From JBBDYG01 sp040901765 (GTDB lineage Bacteria; Planctomycetota; Planctomycetia; Pirellulales; Lacipirellulaceae): DNA of 28,764 nucleotides. Location of the stretch: positions 1 through 28,764 of the forward strand of contig JBBDYG010000060.1 of assembly GCA_040901765.1 (NCBI GenBank), written 5' to 3'. Made by a program: the position numbers and the translations under genes. Under the pieces are notes generated by a model. It saw nothing but the letters and a program-made list of their open reading frames with translations. It did no database searches and was not told where the DNA came from. Below, one piece after another: positions 1 through 7,605 of this stretch (positions are counted from its first letter, which is position 1; every line of letters starts with the position of its first letter).

Positions 1-411
1 ACTCGCAAGCCAATGACGTGCCCTGCTGGGATGACACGAAATAAATTACAGGCCCTGAACTGGCTAGCGCAGAGGTACAGAATTGAAATTGTGACGGCTC
101 GCGACCCCATTACGGATTCCTGGACCAAAGAATGGCTCGACAAGAACAGAATTGCCTACGATTCGTACAGCAACATTAAGGAAGGAAATAAGCATAATGT
201 AGATTTTGACTTAGACGTTTTGGTTGACGACTATCTTGGAAATATTGAGTCGTTCTTGGAAAACAGCGACGCTCAAGCGATTCTGTTCTCGCAACCATGG
301 AATCAGCAGCGAGAAAATGTTGAAACATTTCTGAAAGATGGGCGTTTGCAAATCGCAGAATCGTGGAGTGATGTTCGTCGTCTAATTCCAGCTATGATTA
401 AGCGGAAATGA
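1..411 (+). CDS. HAD-superfamily 5'-nucleotidase-like protein, 5' end outside window
   Basis: The reading frame is open from base 1, so the true start probably lies upstream; the first in-window ATG is at 13. The visible part carries HAD landmarks. VTARDP looks like the motif II Ser/Thr region, and LVDDYLGNIESF is the acidic motif IV that binds magnesium. ILFSQPWNQ follows, as in deoxyribonucleotidase-like (NT5C/YqfW-type) HAD proteins. The motif I nucleophile (DxDGVL-type) is absent and should be upstream. The likely role is hydrolysis of a phosphate monoester such as a nucleotide; the substrate cannot be read from the sequence. Its codon use is more AT-rich than most of the window. The stop is followed by gene-free DNA. 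Confidence 0.6.
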   Translation, partial: TRKPMTCPAGMTRNKLQALNWLAQRYRIEIVTARDPITDSWTKEWLDKNRIAYDSYSNIKEGNKHNVDFDLDVLVDDYLGNIESFLENSDAQAILFSQPWNQQRENVETFLKDGRLQIAESWSDVRRLIPAMIKRK

Positions 412-513
412 GGACAAGCGCGCAATCACCAAGTTTTCGTCGGTAGCCGCCGCCGAAATCAAAAGGATTAGGAGTACAGTCATCTTCGGGATACGCCGAG
501 CTTCAGTCCGTAG

Positions 514-673
514 GTCAGGCTCGGCCTGACGGAAGAAGAAATATCAGGCAGAGTCTGACCTGCTTGGGACTTCGCCGCCGCGGTGAAGACAAAGGTGCCC
601 GGCACCACTGCTGACTTGCTCAGCAGTGCGCAGCGGGTACCGCTTTTCCACTGCTGGCCGAGCCGGACAGTGG
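514..673. repeat. cluster of short palindromes
   Basis: There is a perfect 7-bp inverted repeat at 514-530 (GTCAGGC, loop TCG, GCCTGAC). A perfect 9-bp one lies at 606-628 (CACTGCTGA, loop CTTGC, TCAGCAGTG). A third, imperfect, begins CCACTG and ends CAGTGG at 648-673. GGTGCCCGGCACC-type sequence precedes the second. The CACTGCTG/CAGCAGTG core recurs in the window at 28015-28025 (cggcagcagtgcc). These look like dispersed intergenic palindromes, or structured 3' ends of the HAD transcript. Confidence 0.5.
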
Positions 674-749
674 CACCCGCGCAGTGACGGTTCCCCCTCT
701 CCGCTTTTCCACAAACTTCACGCTTGAAAAAAGCCACCCCATCTGTTAT

Positions 750-789
750 GGTGTACGTTTGAACAAATTCCGCGAACCAGGAGTACACC
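750..789. repeat. 7-bp inverted repeat GGTGTAC/GTACACC
   Basis: Arms are 750-756 and 783-789, separated by 26 bases. It lies in the same palindrome-rich stretch. No gene is attached to it, so its role is unknown. Confidence 0.35.
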
Positions 790-831
790 GCCATGTGGTT
801 CCACAACCGTCCCCCACCCGTCTCGTCCTAA

Positions 832-852
832 CCCTCTCCCGCGGGGAGAGGG
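832..852. repeat. 9-bp hairpin CCCTCTCCC-GCG-GGGAGAGGG
   Basis: This is a perfect inverted repeat with arms 832-840 and 844-852 and a 3-base loop. Hairpins of this CCCTCTCCC type are common as dispersed intergenic elements in high-GC bacteria. No T-run follows on either side, so it is not a typical intrinsic terminator. Confidence 0.5.
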
Positions 853-1358
853 GAATCTGCGCGCTTTGCTTACTCGATTTGCGTGAATCGAGTCCGCCCG
901 CAGTGCGCGCTTCGGCTGACCTTGCCGCTCTACGACGCGGTTATCGCTCGCGGTGTGCGCCGACGGTACGTGGCAACCCCCTTGGTCGTAAGATGGCCTT
1001 TGCATTAACCTACGCAAACTCCCGTTCGCCAATCGAGCAATCCGTTGCGCAACTGTTTGCAGCTCAACATGTTACCGCCGCGCTCGCCACCATGTACCAA
1101 GCCGGTTTACGTCAAAAAAACCAAATGAGATACGAGTGCCGCAACCCGACCTACGAGCAATCTCAACCTCCGTAGTGACAGGCGGCTCGCCTGGCGAAGG
1201 GTCAGCGGATCGCGGCTTCGCCGGTATTTTCCACTCGGTTGGCGAAGCTCGACGCGTACAATCTGTCGACTATTGCACGCTCATGTGAAACCCCAAATTT
1301 GTCGCGCACAATTCGATCGTCGCCGATTCCCATGCACAAAAGCTGGACGGACAAGAAT

Positions 1359-4300
1359 TTAGCGAGAGATTTCCGTCGACTGTAGTTCCGCCGCCGCGCG
1401 GCGCTTTTTGGCAACTGGCACCGCCTCCAGAACGAGTTTCTCACGCCAGAATCGGTTCAGCAACCCTTCTTTCGCTTCCAGCGTCAAGCTGAACAGCGAT
1501 GGCACGAGCACGAGCGTGAAGATGGTCGAGACCACCAGCCCGCCGAGGTAGACGCTCCCCAATCCGCGATACAATTCACTACCGGCACCGGGAATCAACA
1601 CCAGTGGAAGTAGCCCCAGCACGGTTGTAATTGTGGTCACGAAGATCGGCCGAATGCGGGTGCGTGTGCTTTCGATGATCGCCTCGCGCGGCGACATGCC
1701 GTCTTCCCGCATGTGATTGAGCGACTGATGCACAATCAGAATCGGGTTGTTCACCACCGTTCCAATCAAGATCACAAAGCCGAGCATCGTGAGCACGTCG
1801 AGCGGCTGCAACACCGCCAGGTTGAGCAGCTTGAGGCCGATGATCCCGCCCACGGCCCCCAGCGGCACGCTGAGGATGATCACGAACGGATAGAGCCACG
1901 ATTCGAACATCGCGGCCATCATCAAGTACGTGATGAGCACCGCCAATAGGATGTTGTAGCGCAGCGACTCCCAGGTTTCGCGAAGCTTGTCGGCCGTCCC
2001 TTCCAGAGCGATGTGGTATCCACCGTCGAGCCGGCCGCTGTCGATCAGCGGTGCGACGATTTGCGATTGAATCACTTGCATCGCATCTTCCAATGCCATC
2101 TCGGGCGGCGGCGAGACGGCAATCGTAATCGCCCGTTCGCGTTCGCGGTGATTGATTTGCTCCGGACCGCTCGCTAGCTCGGCCGTGACCAGCGCGCTGA
2201 GCGGAACCAACTGCCCGATGGGCGTGGCCACCGGCAATGCGGCGATTTTCTGTGTGCGATCCGCCCAATCGTCGTTGCCCTTCACGGTCAAGTCGATCTT
2301 CTTGCCGCCTAAGAAATAGTCGCTCACGTAGGCGCCGTCGATCAAGGCATTGACCGCGAATCCGATGTCGGAGGTGTTCATGCCCATTTCGGCGGCCTGA
2401 ACGAGCTTTGGATGCACGTGGACTTCGGGGCTGGAAAGATCGAGGCTTGGCCTTGGAAAGGCTTGCGCCGTGGGAATCGTTGCCTTCACCTTGCCGAAGA
2501 CTTCGCCTCCGAACGCAATCAGTTGCTCGATGTTGGGGCCCGTGATTTCGATATCCACGGTGCGGCCCGAGGCCAAGCCTTGCTCGAACAGACTCGATTG
2601 CTTCACTAGCGCAATTACACCTGGAAGGTCTGCGCTGATGCGCTGCATCAGCGGCACGAGTTCGCCCGCCCTCGTCTCATCGAGCGCGCGAAGTCCTAAG
2701 AACACACTTCGGCCGCGAACGACGAAGAAATAGTCGGCAATCGCGGGTCCATCAAGCTCCGCCAACTTCGGATCGCCGGGGTCGATGTCCCAATAGGGCC
2801 GCAGGCTCGCCTCAACCATGTCGCCGATCTCCATCATGTGATCGGTGTTGTAACCGGGCGGGGGGAGCAGGATGCCAATCGCGAGATTGCGATTTCCGGT
2901 CGGCAAATACTCAACCTTCGGCCATAAGAGCCAGCTCACTCCGGCCGAGACGCCCACGAGCACGAACACGGTTACGAGCCGGCGCAACACTCCGCGATGG
3001 AGCCAGCGATTGATTGCCACCACGAAATTTACAAACGCCGACGCCATCGCTTCGATCGGCGCGACCACGGCGTTGGTGATGCGTTTGGACCACGAATGAT
3101 CCACATGCGTAGCTGGCGTAGGCGAGGCGCCGTTGGCCGCAAAGTTTGCGTGGGGATGACCGTTACCCAGCGCGCTTGGTTCAATCTTGGGCAGGTCGGG
3201 ATCGGCACTCCCGCGTTTAAGCAATCTTGCCGCCGCAGCCGGGATTACCAGCACTGACACGAAGAGCGACAGGGCCAATGCGCCGCTGATCGCCAATGCC
3301 ATGTCCTGAAACAACTGACCGGCTTCCGCTTCAACAAACACCACCGGGACAAAAATCGCGATGTTGGTCAGCGTCGCCGCGGTCACCGCGCCCCACACTT
3401 CGTGCGTGCCGCGCACGGCGGCGGTGAATGGCGGCTCGCCCAACGAGTACCGGCGATAAATGTTCTCGAGAACCACCACCGCGTTGTCCACAAACATGCC
3501 CACCGCGAACGCCAAGCCGGCCAGACTGATAACGTTCAGCGACCGACCCAGCGCGTGGAGAATCATGAACGTGCCGATGATGCTTACCGGTATGACCACT
3601 CCCACGACGAGCGCCCCGCGAGCGAACCACAGCCCCGTAACCACCAGAATGATCAGGCACACCGCGAAGAACCACGGCGAGATGTGAATCGCCGCCACCG
3701 AAGTTGCAAGAATAAACGGAATTGCCAATAGCGTTCGCACGCTCAAATGCAAGAACGTCATCAAGACGATCATGGTCAGCGCGCCGCCGAGAAAGATGTC
3801 GTCCGTCACTAGATCGACGGCCGAATAAATGTACTCCGTCTCGTCGTACACCTGTGAAAGTTCGAGGCCGCGCCGCTGCAAAATTTCTTTATTGATCTCC
3901 TTGGTCGTCTGCCGCAGACCCTCCATTACGTCGAGCACATTCGCGTCGGACTTGCGAATGCAATTGATGGCGATGCTCGATTCGCCGAAGCGGCGGACCA
4001 GCCCGTCGGGCTTTTTGAACCCGAGCTTCACTTCCGCGACGTCGCGCACAAACACCGGCGCGCCGCCGCGATTCGCCAGCAGTTGCTCTTCGACTTGCTC
4101 GGGGCTGCGAAATTGCCCCGGCACGCGGACGACGTAACGCCGCTTCCCTTCCCAAAAATCCCCGGCAGAAATATCGCTGTTCTGATCGCGAAGCACGTCG
4201 CGGACCTGAGAAAGCGTCAACTGCCGCGCCGCAAGCTTCTCGGGATCGACGATGACTTGCAGTTCGTCGTCCAACCCGCCCATCACATTTGATTGGGCAA

Positions 4301-4970
4301 CCCCCGACACGCGCTCGAAACGGGCTTCGATCTCTTCCTCGGCAAACCGGCGTAGTTTCGTAACATCAAGGTCGGCCGGCGGCAAGAGCTCGTTAAACTC
4401 CGGCTGCTCCGCCGCCAACTCGCGTAAGCGCAGCATCGCCAGCCCGACGTTGTGGGCGTTCCGCACGCCGTCGAGCTTCGACGCCAATTCCGGATGCTTG
4501 GCCGTGAACTTATCGAACTCTTCAGCGGTCGGCCGGCGCGGCGAAAGAATGAACCAGGCGATTGCCTGGTTCGTGGAATTGGCGGTGCTGATCACCGGCT
4601 GGTCCGCGTCAATCGGGTACTCGCGGACCTGCTGCAAGCGGCTGTTGACCCGGAGCAGAGCCGCCTCCATGTCGGTGCCCACCGTGAACTCGAGGGTGAT
4701 CGTGCCCATCGAATCGGTCGATTCGGACGACATTTTGGTGACATCTTCCACGCCGTTGAGCTGTTCTTCCTGCTCGACGACGATCTCCTGCTCAATCTCT
4801 TCGGGGCTGGCCCCGGGCCAGCGGGTTTCGATGGTGATCGTGGGCGTTTCCACCTCGGGCGTGAGCTGCATCGGCATGTTCACCAGCGCAATGTAGCCAA
4901 ACAACACGATCATCAAGGTCGCCACGGCGATCTTGACCGGATTTCGCACAAACGCTTCGACCAGATACAT
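1359..4970 (-). CDS. RND efflux pump inner-membrane permease (AcrB/MexB-like)
   Basis: A resistance-nodulation-division permease that should expel a substrate from the periplasm using the proton gradient, together with the fusion protein encoded just upstream. The N-terminal membrane helix is followed by PEVETPTITIETRWPGASPEE, typical of the family. TM4 has VGMFVDNAVVVLENI, with Asp-Asn where AcrB has Asp407-Asp408. The second half has GTVVNNPILIVHQ (TM10), also without the AcrB lysine; both variants occur in YerP/SwrC-like pumps. At about 1203 aa it is longer than the usual 1040. Extra sequence lies in the first porter region (4350-4544), between TM2 and TM3 (3606-3746) and in a Pro/His-rich linker before the second half. 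A TTG at 4985 lies 2 nt after the upstream stop. I prefer the ATG at 4970 because GGGA sits 9 nt before it. Confidence 0.9.
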   Translation of the reverse strand: MYLVEAFVRNPVKIAVATLMIVLFGYIALVNMPMQLTPEVETPTITIETRWPGASPEEIEQEIVVEQEEQLNGVEDVTKMSSESTDSMGTITLEFTVGTDMEAALLRVNSRLQQVREYPIDADQPVISTANSTNQAIAWFILSPRRPTAEEFDKFTAKHPELASKLDGVRNAHNVGLAMLRLRELAAEQPEFNELLPPADLDVTKLRRFAEEEIEARFERVSGVAQSNVMGGLDDELQVIVDPEKLAARQLTLSQVRDVLRDQNSDISAGDFWEGKRRYVVRVPGQFRSPEQVEEQLLANRGGAPVFVRDVAEVKLGFKKPDGLVRRFGESSIAINCIRKSDANVLDVMEGLRQTTKEINKEILQRRGLELSQVYDETEYIYSAVDLVTDDIFLGGALTMIVLMTFLHLSVRTLLAIPFILATSVAAIHISPWFFAVCLIILVVTGLWFARGALVVGVVIPVSIIGTFMILHALGRSLNVISLAGLAFAVGMFVDNAVVVLENIYRRYSLGEPPFTAAVRGTHEVWGAVTAATLTNIAIFVPVVFVEAEAGQLFQDMALAISGALALSLFVSVLVIPAAAARLLKRGSADPDLPKIEPSALGNGHPHANFAANGASPTPATHVDHSWSKRITNAVVAPIEAMASAFVNFVVAINRWLHRGVLRRLVTVFVLVGVSAGVSWLLWPKVEYLPTGNRNLAIGILLPPPGYNTDHMMEIGDMVEASLRPYWDIDPGDPKLAELDGPAIADYFFVVRGRSVFLGLRALDETRAGELVPLMQRISADLPGVIALVKQSSLFEQGLASGRTVDIEITGPNIEQLIAFGGEVFGKVKATIPTAQAFPRPSLDLSSPEVHVHPKLVQAAEMGMNTSDIGFAVNALIDGAYVSDYFLGGKKIDLTVKGNDDWADRTQKIAALPVATPIGQLVPLSALVTAELASGPEQINHRERERAITIAVSPPPEMALEDAMQVIQSQIVAPLIDSGRLDGGYHIALEGTADKLRETWESLRYNILLAVLITYLMMAAMFESWLYPFVIILSVPLGAVGGIIGLKLLNLAVLQPLDVLTMLGFVILIGTVVNNPILIVHQSLNHMREDGMSPREAIIESTRTRIRPIFVTTITTVLGLLPLVLIPGAGSELYRGLGSVYLGGLVVSTIFTLVLVPSLFSLTLEAKEGLLNRFWREKLVLEAVPVAKKRRAAAELQSTEISR

Positions 4971-4987
4971 CTTGCTGTTTCCCAAAC

Positions 4988-6286
4988 CTATCGCGATCGC
5001 GAGACGGAATCGGCCGCCGCGGGAGCAGGGGCTTCCAAGATGCGGGCAATCGACACGTTCGGACCGAAGATTCGCTCGTTACCCTCGACCGCCACAAGCT
5101 GCCCGGCTTTAAAAGGGCCTGTGATCTGAATGCCACTTCCCGACGCGACGCCGACCTCGACCGGTACCGCGGTGGCTTTTCCCGACTTGCCGTCGGGCGC
5201 GGGATCGACGACATACACGAGCGGCTGCGGGCCTTTGCCAAGCACGAGCGCGTCCTTGGGCACCACCAGGGCCATGTGCGCCGGACCCGCGGGCAGCGTC
5301 ACCCGCGCGTACATGCCGGCTTTGAGCAACGGACCGTTGGACGTGATTTCGTTGCGCACTCGAACCTTTACCGGAAAAGTTCGCGCCTGCACATTTGCTT
5401 GAGGCACGATCGCCGTGACCGCGCCTTCGAACAACCGGCCCTCAAGAGCCGGGACTTCGATTGTCACCTGCGAGCCGATCTTCACGAACGGAACGTGCTG
5501 CTCGACCACTTGGGCATATATTTCGACCTCATCGAGCGCGGCGACTTCCACGACCGCTTCGCCTTGCTTCACCCATTGGCCAAGCTCCGTGTTCTCCGCC
5601 ACTACATACCCTGGAAAGCGGGAGATGATCGTGTGCTTGGCGATCTGATCTTTCAGCCGATCGACCACCGCTTGCTGAACCGCCACCTGGGCCTTGGCCT
5701 GGAGGATTAACTCTTGGCGGGGACCGATGACCGCCATGTCGTATGCCGACTTCGCTTCGTTGTACAGTTGCTCGGCCTCAATGGCCGCCGAAACAGCTTC
5801 GTCGCGTTCTTCTTCCGATGCCGCCCGGCCGCCTTGAAAAACCGTCTCAATGCGCTTCCGTCGGGCGGTAAGATACTCACCGCGGGCGACGGCGCCATTC
5901 ACCCGCGCCAGTAATTGAGCGACCTCTTCGGGCCGGGTGCCGTTCTCGAGTTCCGCTAACTGCTGCCGGCGAAGCTCGAGTTCTGCTTCCGCGGCGTCCA
6001 GTTCCAGTGATATCGTTTCAGTCAACAATTGCGCGAGCTTTTGCCCGGCTTCAACGCGGTCTCCTTCTTCAACGGCGAATTCGATCACTCGGCCATCCAC
6101 CGCGCTGCCGATGATCGCCCGCTTCAGCGGCATCACCGTGCCGACGGAGGTCTGCCCGCTGGCGACTTGCCGTTCTACAATCGGCGCCACAACAACCAGC
6201 GCCGCGGGCGGCTGGGCGTGGCTCACGGCGGGCGCGCCCAACGCTAACAGAATGAACGGGGCGAGGGCGCGGAAAAACCTTTGCAT
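4988..6286 (-). CDS. RND efflux membrane fusion protein (periplasmic adaptor, HlyD/AcrA-like)
   Basis: This adaptor links the RND permease to an outer-membrane channel. It starts with a clear signal peptide (MQRFFRALAPFILLALGAPA, then VSHA before QPP). A first lipoyl half follows (GRVIEFAVEEGDRVEAGQKL), then a Glu/Ala/Leu/Arg/Gln-rich coiled coil over roughly residues 90-220. The second lipoyl half is FPGYVVAENTELGQWVKQGE, followed by beta-barrel and membrane-proximal domains. The frame is open further upstream, but the ATG at 6286 is favoured because GGAGGT lies just before it and the signal peptide begins there. It is 432 aa, usual for the family. It starts 5 nt after the marR stop and ends 2 nt before a possible start of the permease, so the three genes form one operon. 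No TolC-like gene is in the window. Confidence 0.9.
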   Translation of the reverse strand: MQRFFRALAPFILLALGAPAVSHAQPPAALVVVAPIVERQVASGQTSVGTVMPLKRAIIGSAVDGRVIEFAVEEGDRVEAGQKLAQLLTETISLELDAAEAELELRRQQLAELENGTRPEEVAQLLARVNGAVARGEYLTARRKRIETVFQGGRAASEEERDEAVSAAIEAEQLYNEAKSAYDMAVIGPRQELILQAKAQVAVQQAVVDRLKDQIAKHTIISRFPGYVVAENTELGQWVKQGEAVVEVAALDEVEIYAQVVEQHVPFVKIGSQVTIEVPALEGRLFEGAVTAIVPQANVQARTFPVKVRVRNEITSNGPLLKAGMYARVTLPAGPAHMALVVPKDALVLGKGPQPLVYVVDPAPDGKSGKATAVPVEVGVASGSGIQITGPFKAGQLVAVEGNERIFGPNVSIARILEAPAPAAADSVSRSR

Positions 6287-6291
6287 CGAAA

Positions 6292-6753
6292 TCAACCTCC
6301 GTGGGTGCTTCCTACAATGGCCGGTGTCGTTAAGTTCTTGCGCACTTTGGCCAGCAACTTCTTCAGGATCGTCACTTGCCGCTCGCTCAGCCCGTCGGTT
6401 GCTTGTGCCCGAACCGCAAGTCCGCAAGCAGCGATCTTGGCCCAGACCGGCTCGGCCGCAGCCGTCGGGCGAATGAGTTTCTTGCGGCGGTCGTCGGGGC
6501 AACTGTGCCGCGCGATCCAACCATCGCGCTCCATGCGGTCTAAGATGCCAACCAGAGTCGGCGGCTCGATCGACAGGCGGTTGGCCAGTTCCGATTGGGT
6601 CAACTCGCTGTCGAGAACCAGGCACCCGAGCACCTGGGCCTGCCGAAAGGTAATGCCGTGGGGAGCCAGCTCATCGTTGAGGGCCCGCTGGTGGGACTGC
6701 TGAGCCAAACAGATCCAGTAACCCACGCTATTTTCGAAATCGTACTGAAGCAC
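6292..6753 (-). CDS. MarR-family transcriptional regulator of the efflux operon
   Basis: A 153-aa winged-helix regulator. ITFRQAQVLGCLVLDSELTQ and ELANRLSIEPPTLVGILDRM form the helix-turn-helix. DGWIARHSCPDDRRKKLIRP is the typical MarR wing (D-x-R-x-x-x-L). It starts at GTG, with GAGGGG eight bases upstream. It is the first gene of a tight operon with the fusion protein and RND permease, the usual arrangement for an autoregulated, ligand-responsive repressor of a drug pump. A possible operator lies just upstream at 6788-6803. The ligand cannot be deduced. Confidence 0.9.
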   Translation of the reverse strand: MLQYDFENSVGYWICLAQQSHQRALNDELAPHGITFRQAQVLGCLVLDSELTQSELANRLSIEPPTLVGILDRMERDGWIARHSCPDDRRKKLIRPTAAAEPVWAKIAACGLAVRAQATDGLSERQVTILKKLLAKVRKNLTTPAIVGSTHGG

Positions 6754-6787
6754 GCGAAGCCCCTCGATAATCGACCGCCGGTGAAAT

Positions 6788-6803
6788 CGCTAGATTGATA
6801 GCG
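6788..6803. promoter_or_regulatory. possible MarR operator (CGCTA-N6-TAGCG)
   Basis: A perfect 5-bp inverted repeat, with arms CGCTA and TAGCG around GATTGA, lies 35-50 bases upstream of the marR start in the gap before dedA. Its size and place suit a MarR dimer site, but short palindromes are common in this genome, so this is a suggestion only. Confidence 0.3.
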
Positions 6804-6876
6804 CACGAACCATTTTAAGGCGAGGTGAGCTAGCGGGCTAGAGGGATCGCCCGGTGAAGGCCGCGAAGAATCGCCG

Positions 6877-7572
6877 CTAGTGGCCAGTGCCGGCCTTGGT
6901 TTGGGCCGCCGCCTGGGCTTTGCGGGCCGAACGAGCGGCCCAAAGCTCATAGACCATCGGCAGCACGGACAAGATGACGATCGCCAGCACTGCCAGGCTG
7001 AAATTCTCTTTGACGATCTTAACGTTGCCGAAGAAGTAACCCAGGTAGAGAAACCCCGCGACCCACAGGACTCCGCCAATCGCGTTGTACGCCAAAAACC
7101 GGCGGTAGTTCATCGCCCCCACTCCAGCAACGAATGGAGCAAAGGTGCGGACGATTGGTATGAACCGGGCCAAGATGATCGTTTTTCCGCCGTGCTTCTC
7201 GTAAAACTGGCGCGTCCGTTCCAGGTGCTTCTGATTGAGCAACGGCAATTTGGTTCTAAACACTCGCGGCCCGATGTAGGCCCCTACCGTGTAATTCACC
7301 GAATCACCCAATATCGCCGCGACGGTCAGAATGAGAAACAGCGCGTGGACGTTGAGCGGCGACGGCCCATGCTCCGCGTCGATCGTTGCCAGCGCCCCTG
7401 CTGCGAACAATAACGAATCGCCCGGCAAGATCGGCGTCAGTACGAAACCCGTTTCGCAGAAGATGATCGCAAACAGAATAAAGTACGTCCACGTGCCATA
7501 ATCGCTAAGCACGCCGGCGAGGTGCTTGTCGAGGTGCAGAAAGAAGTCAACGATCGGGGCGATCCATTCCAT
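6877..7572 (-). CDS. DedA-family (SNARE-associated/VTT) membrane protein
   Basis: A 231-aa polytopic inner-membrane protein. FCETGFVLTPILPGDSLLF (about residues 38-56) is the E-x-x-x-P-x-x-P-G-[DE] re-entrant motif. ARFIPIVRTFAPFVAGVGAM (about 135-154) is the second signature, with the key Arg136 and Arg142. Hydrophobic segments follow and the tail is basic and Ala-rich. DedA proteins support proton-dependent membrane homeostasis, and several are implicated in undecaprenyl phosphate or phospholipid flipping; the exact substrate here is unknown. It starts at the ATG at 7572 with no clear Shine-Dalgarno. It lies 33 nt after the APC permease stop, so the two may be cotranscribed. Confidence 0.9.
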   Translation of the reverse strand: MEWIAPIVDFFLHLDKHLAGVLSDYGTWTYFILFAIIFCETGFVLTPILPGDSLLFAAGALATIDAEHGPSPLNVHALFLILTVAAILGDSVNYTVGAYIGPRVFRTKLPLLNQKHLERTRQFYEKHGGKTIILARFIPIVRTFAPFVAGVGAMNYRRFLAYNAIGGVLWVAGFLYLGYFFGNVKIVKENFSLAVLAIVILSVLPMVYELWAARSARKAQAAAQTKAGTGH

Positions 7573-7605
7573 GGGCGATTCGCGCTAAACCTTAAGCATT
7601 GTGCA

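Larger units (their letters stand above)
412..1358. other. gene-free stretch rich in short palindromes
   Basis: No open frame here shows a recognisable domain or convincing translation signals. Frames on both strands are Arg/Ser/Pro-rich, as expected of GC-rich non-coding DNA. The stretch holds several perfect short inverted repeats, listed separately. It separates the plus-strand HAD gene from the minus-strand RND gene, so both transcripts end into it. Confidence 0.6.

Noticed and set aside
684..1175. Plus-strand open frame of 163 aa
   Set aside because: It has Arg/Ser/Pro-rich low-complexity composition, reads through the 832-852 hairpin, and has no domain or ribosome site.
4452..5129. Plus-strand open frame of 225 aa across the RND/adaptor junction
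   Set aside because: It is antisense to two firmly identified genes, with His/Arg/Asp-rich shadow composition.
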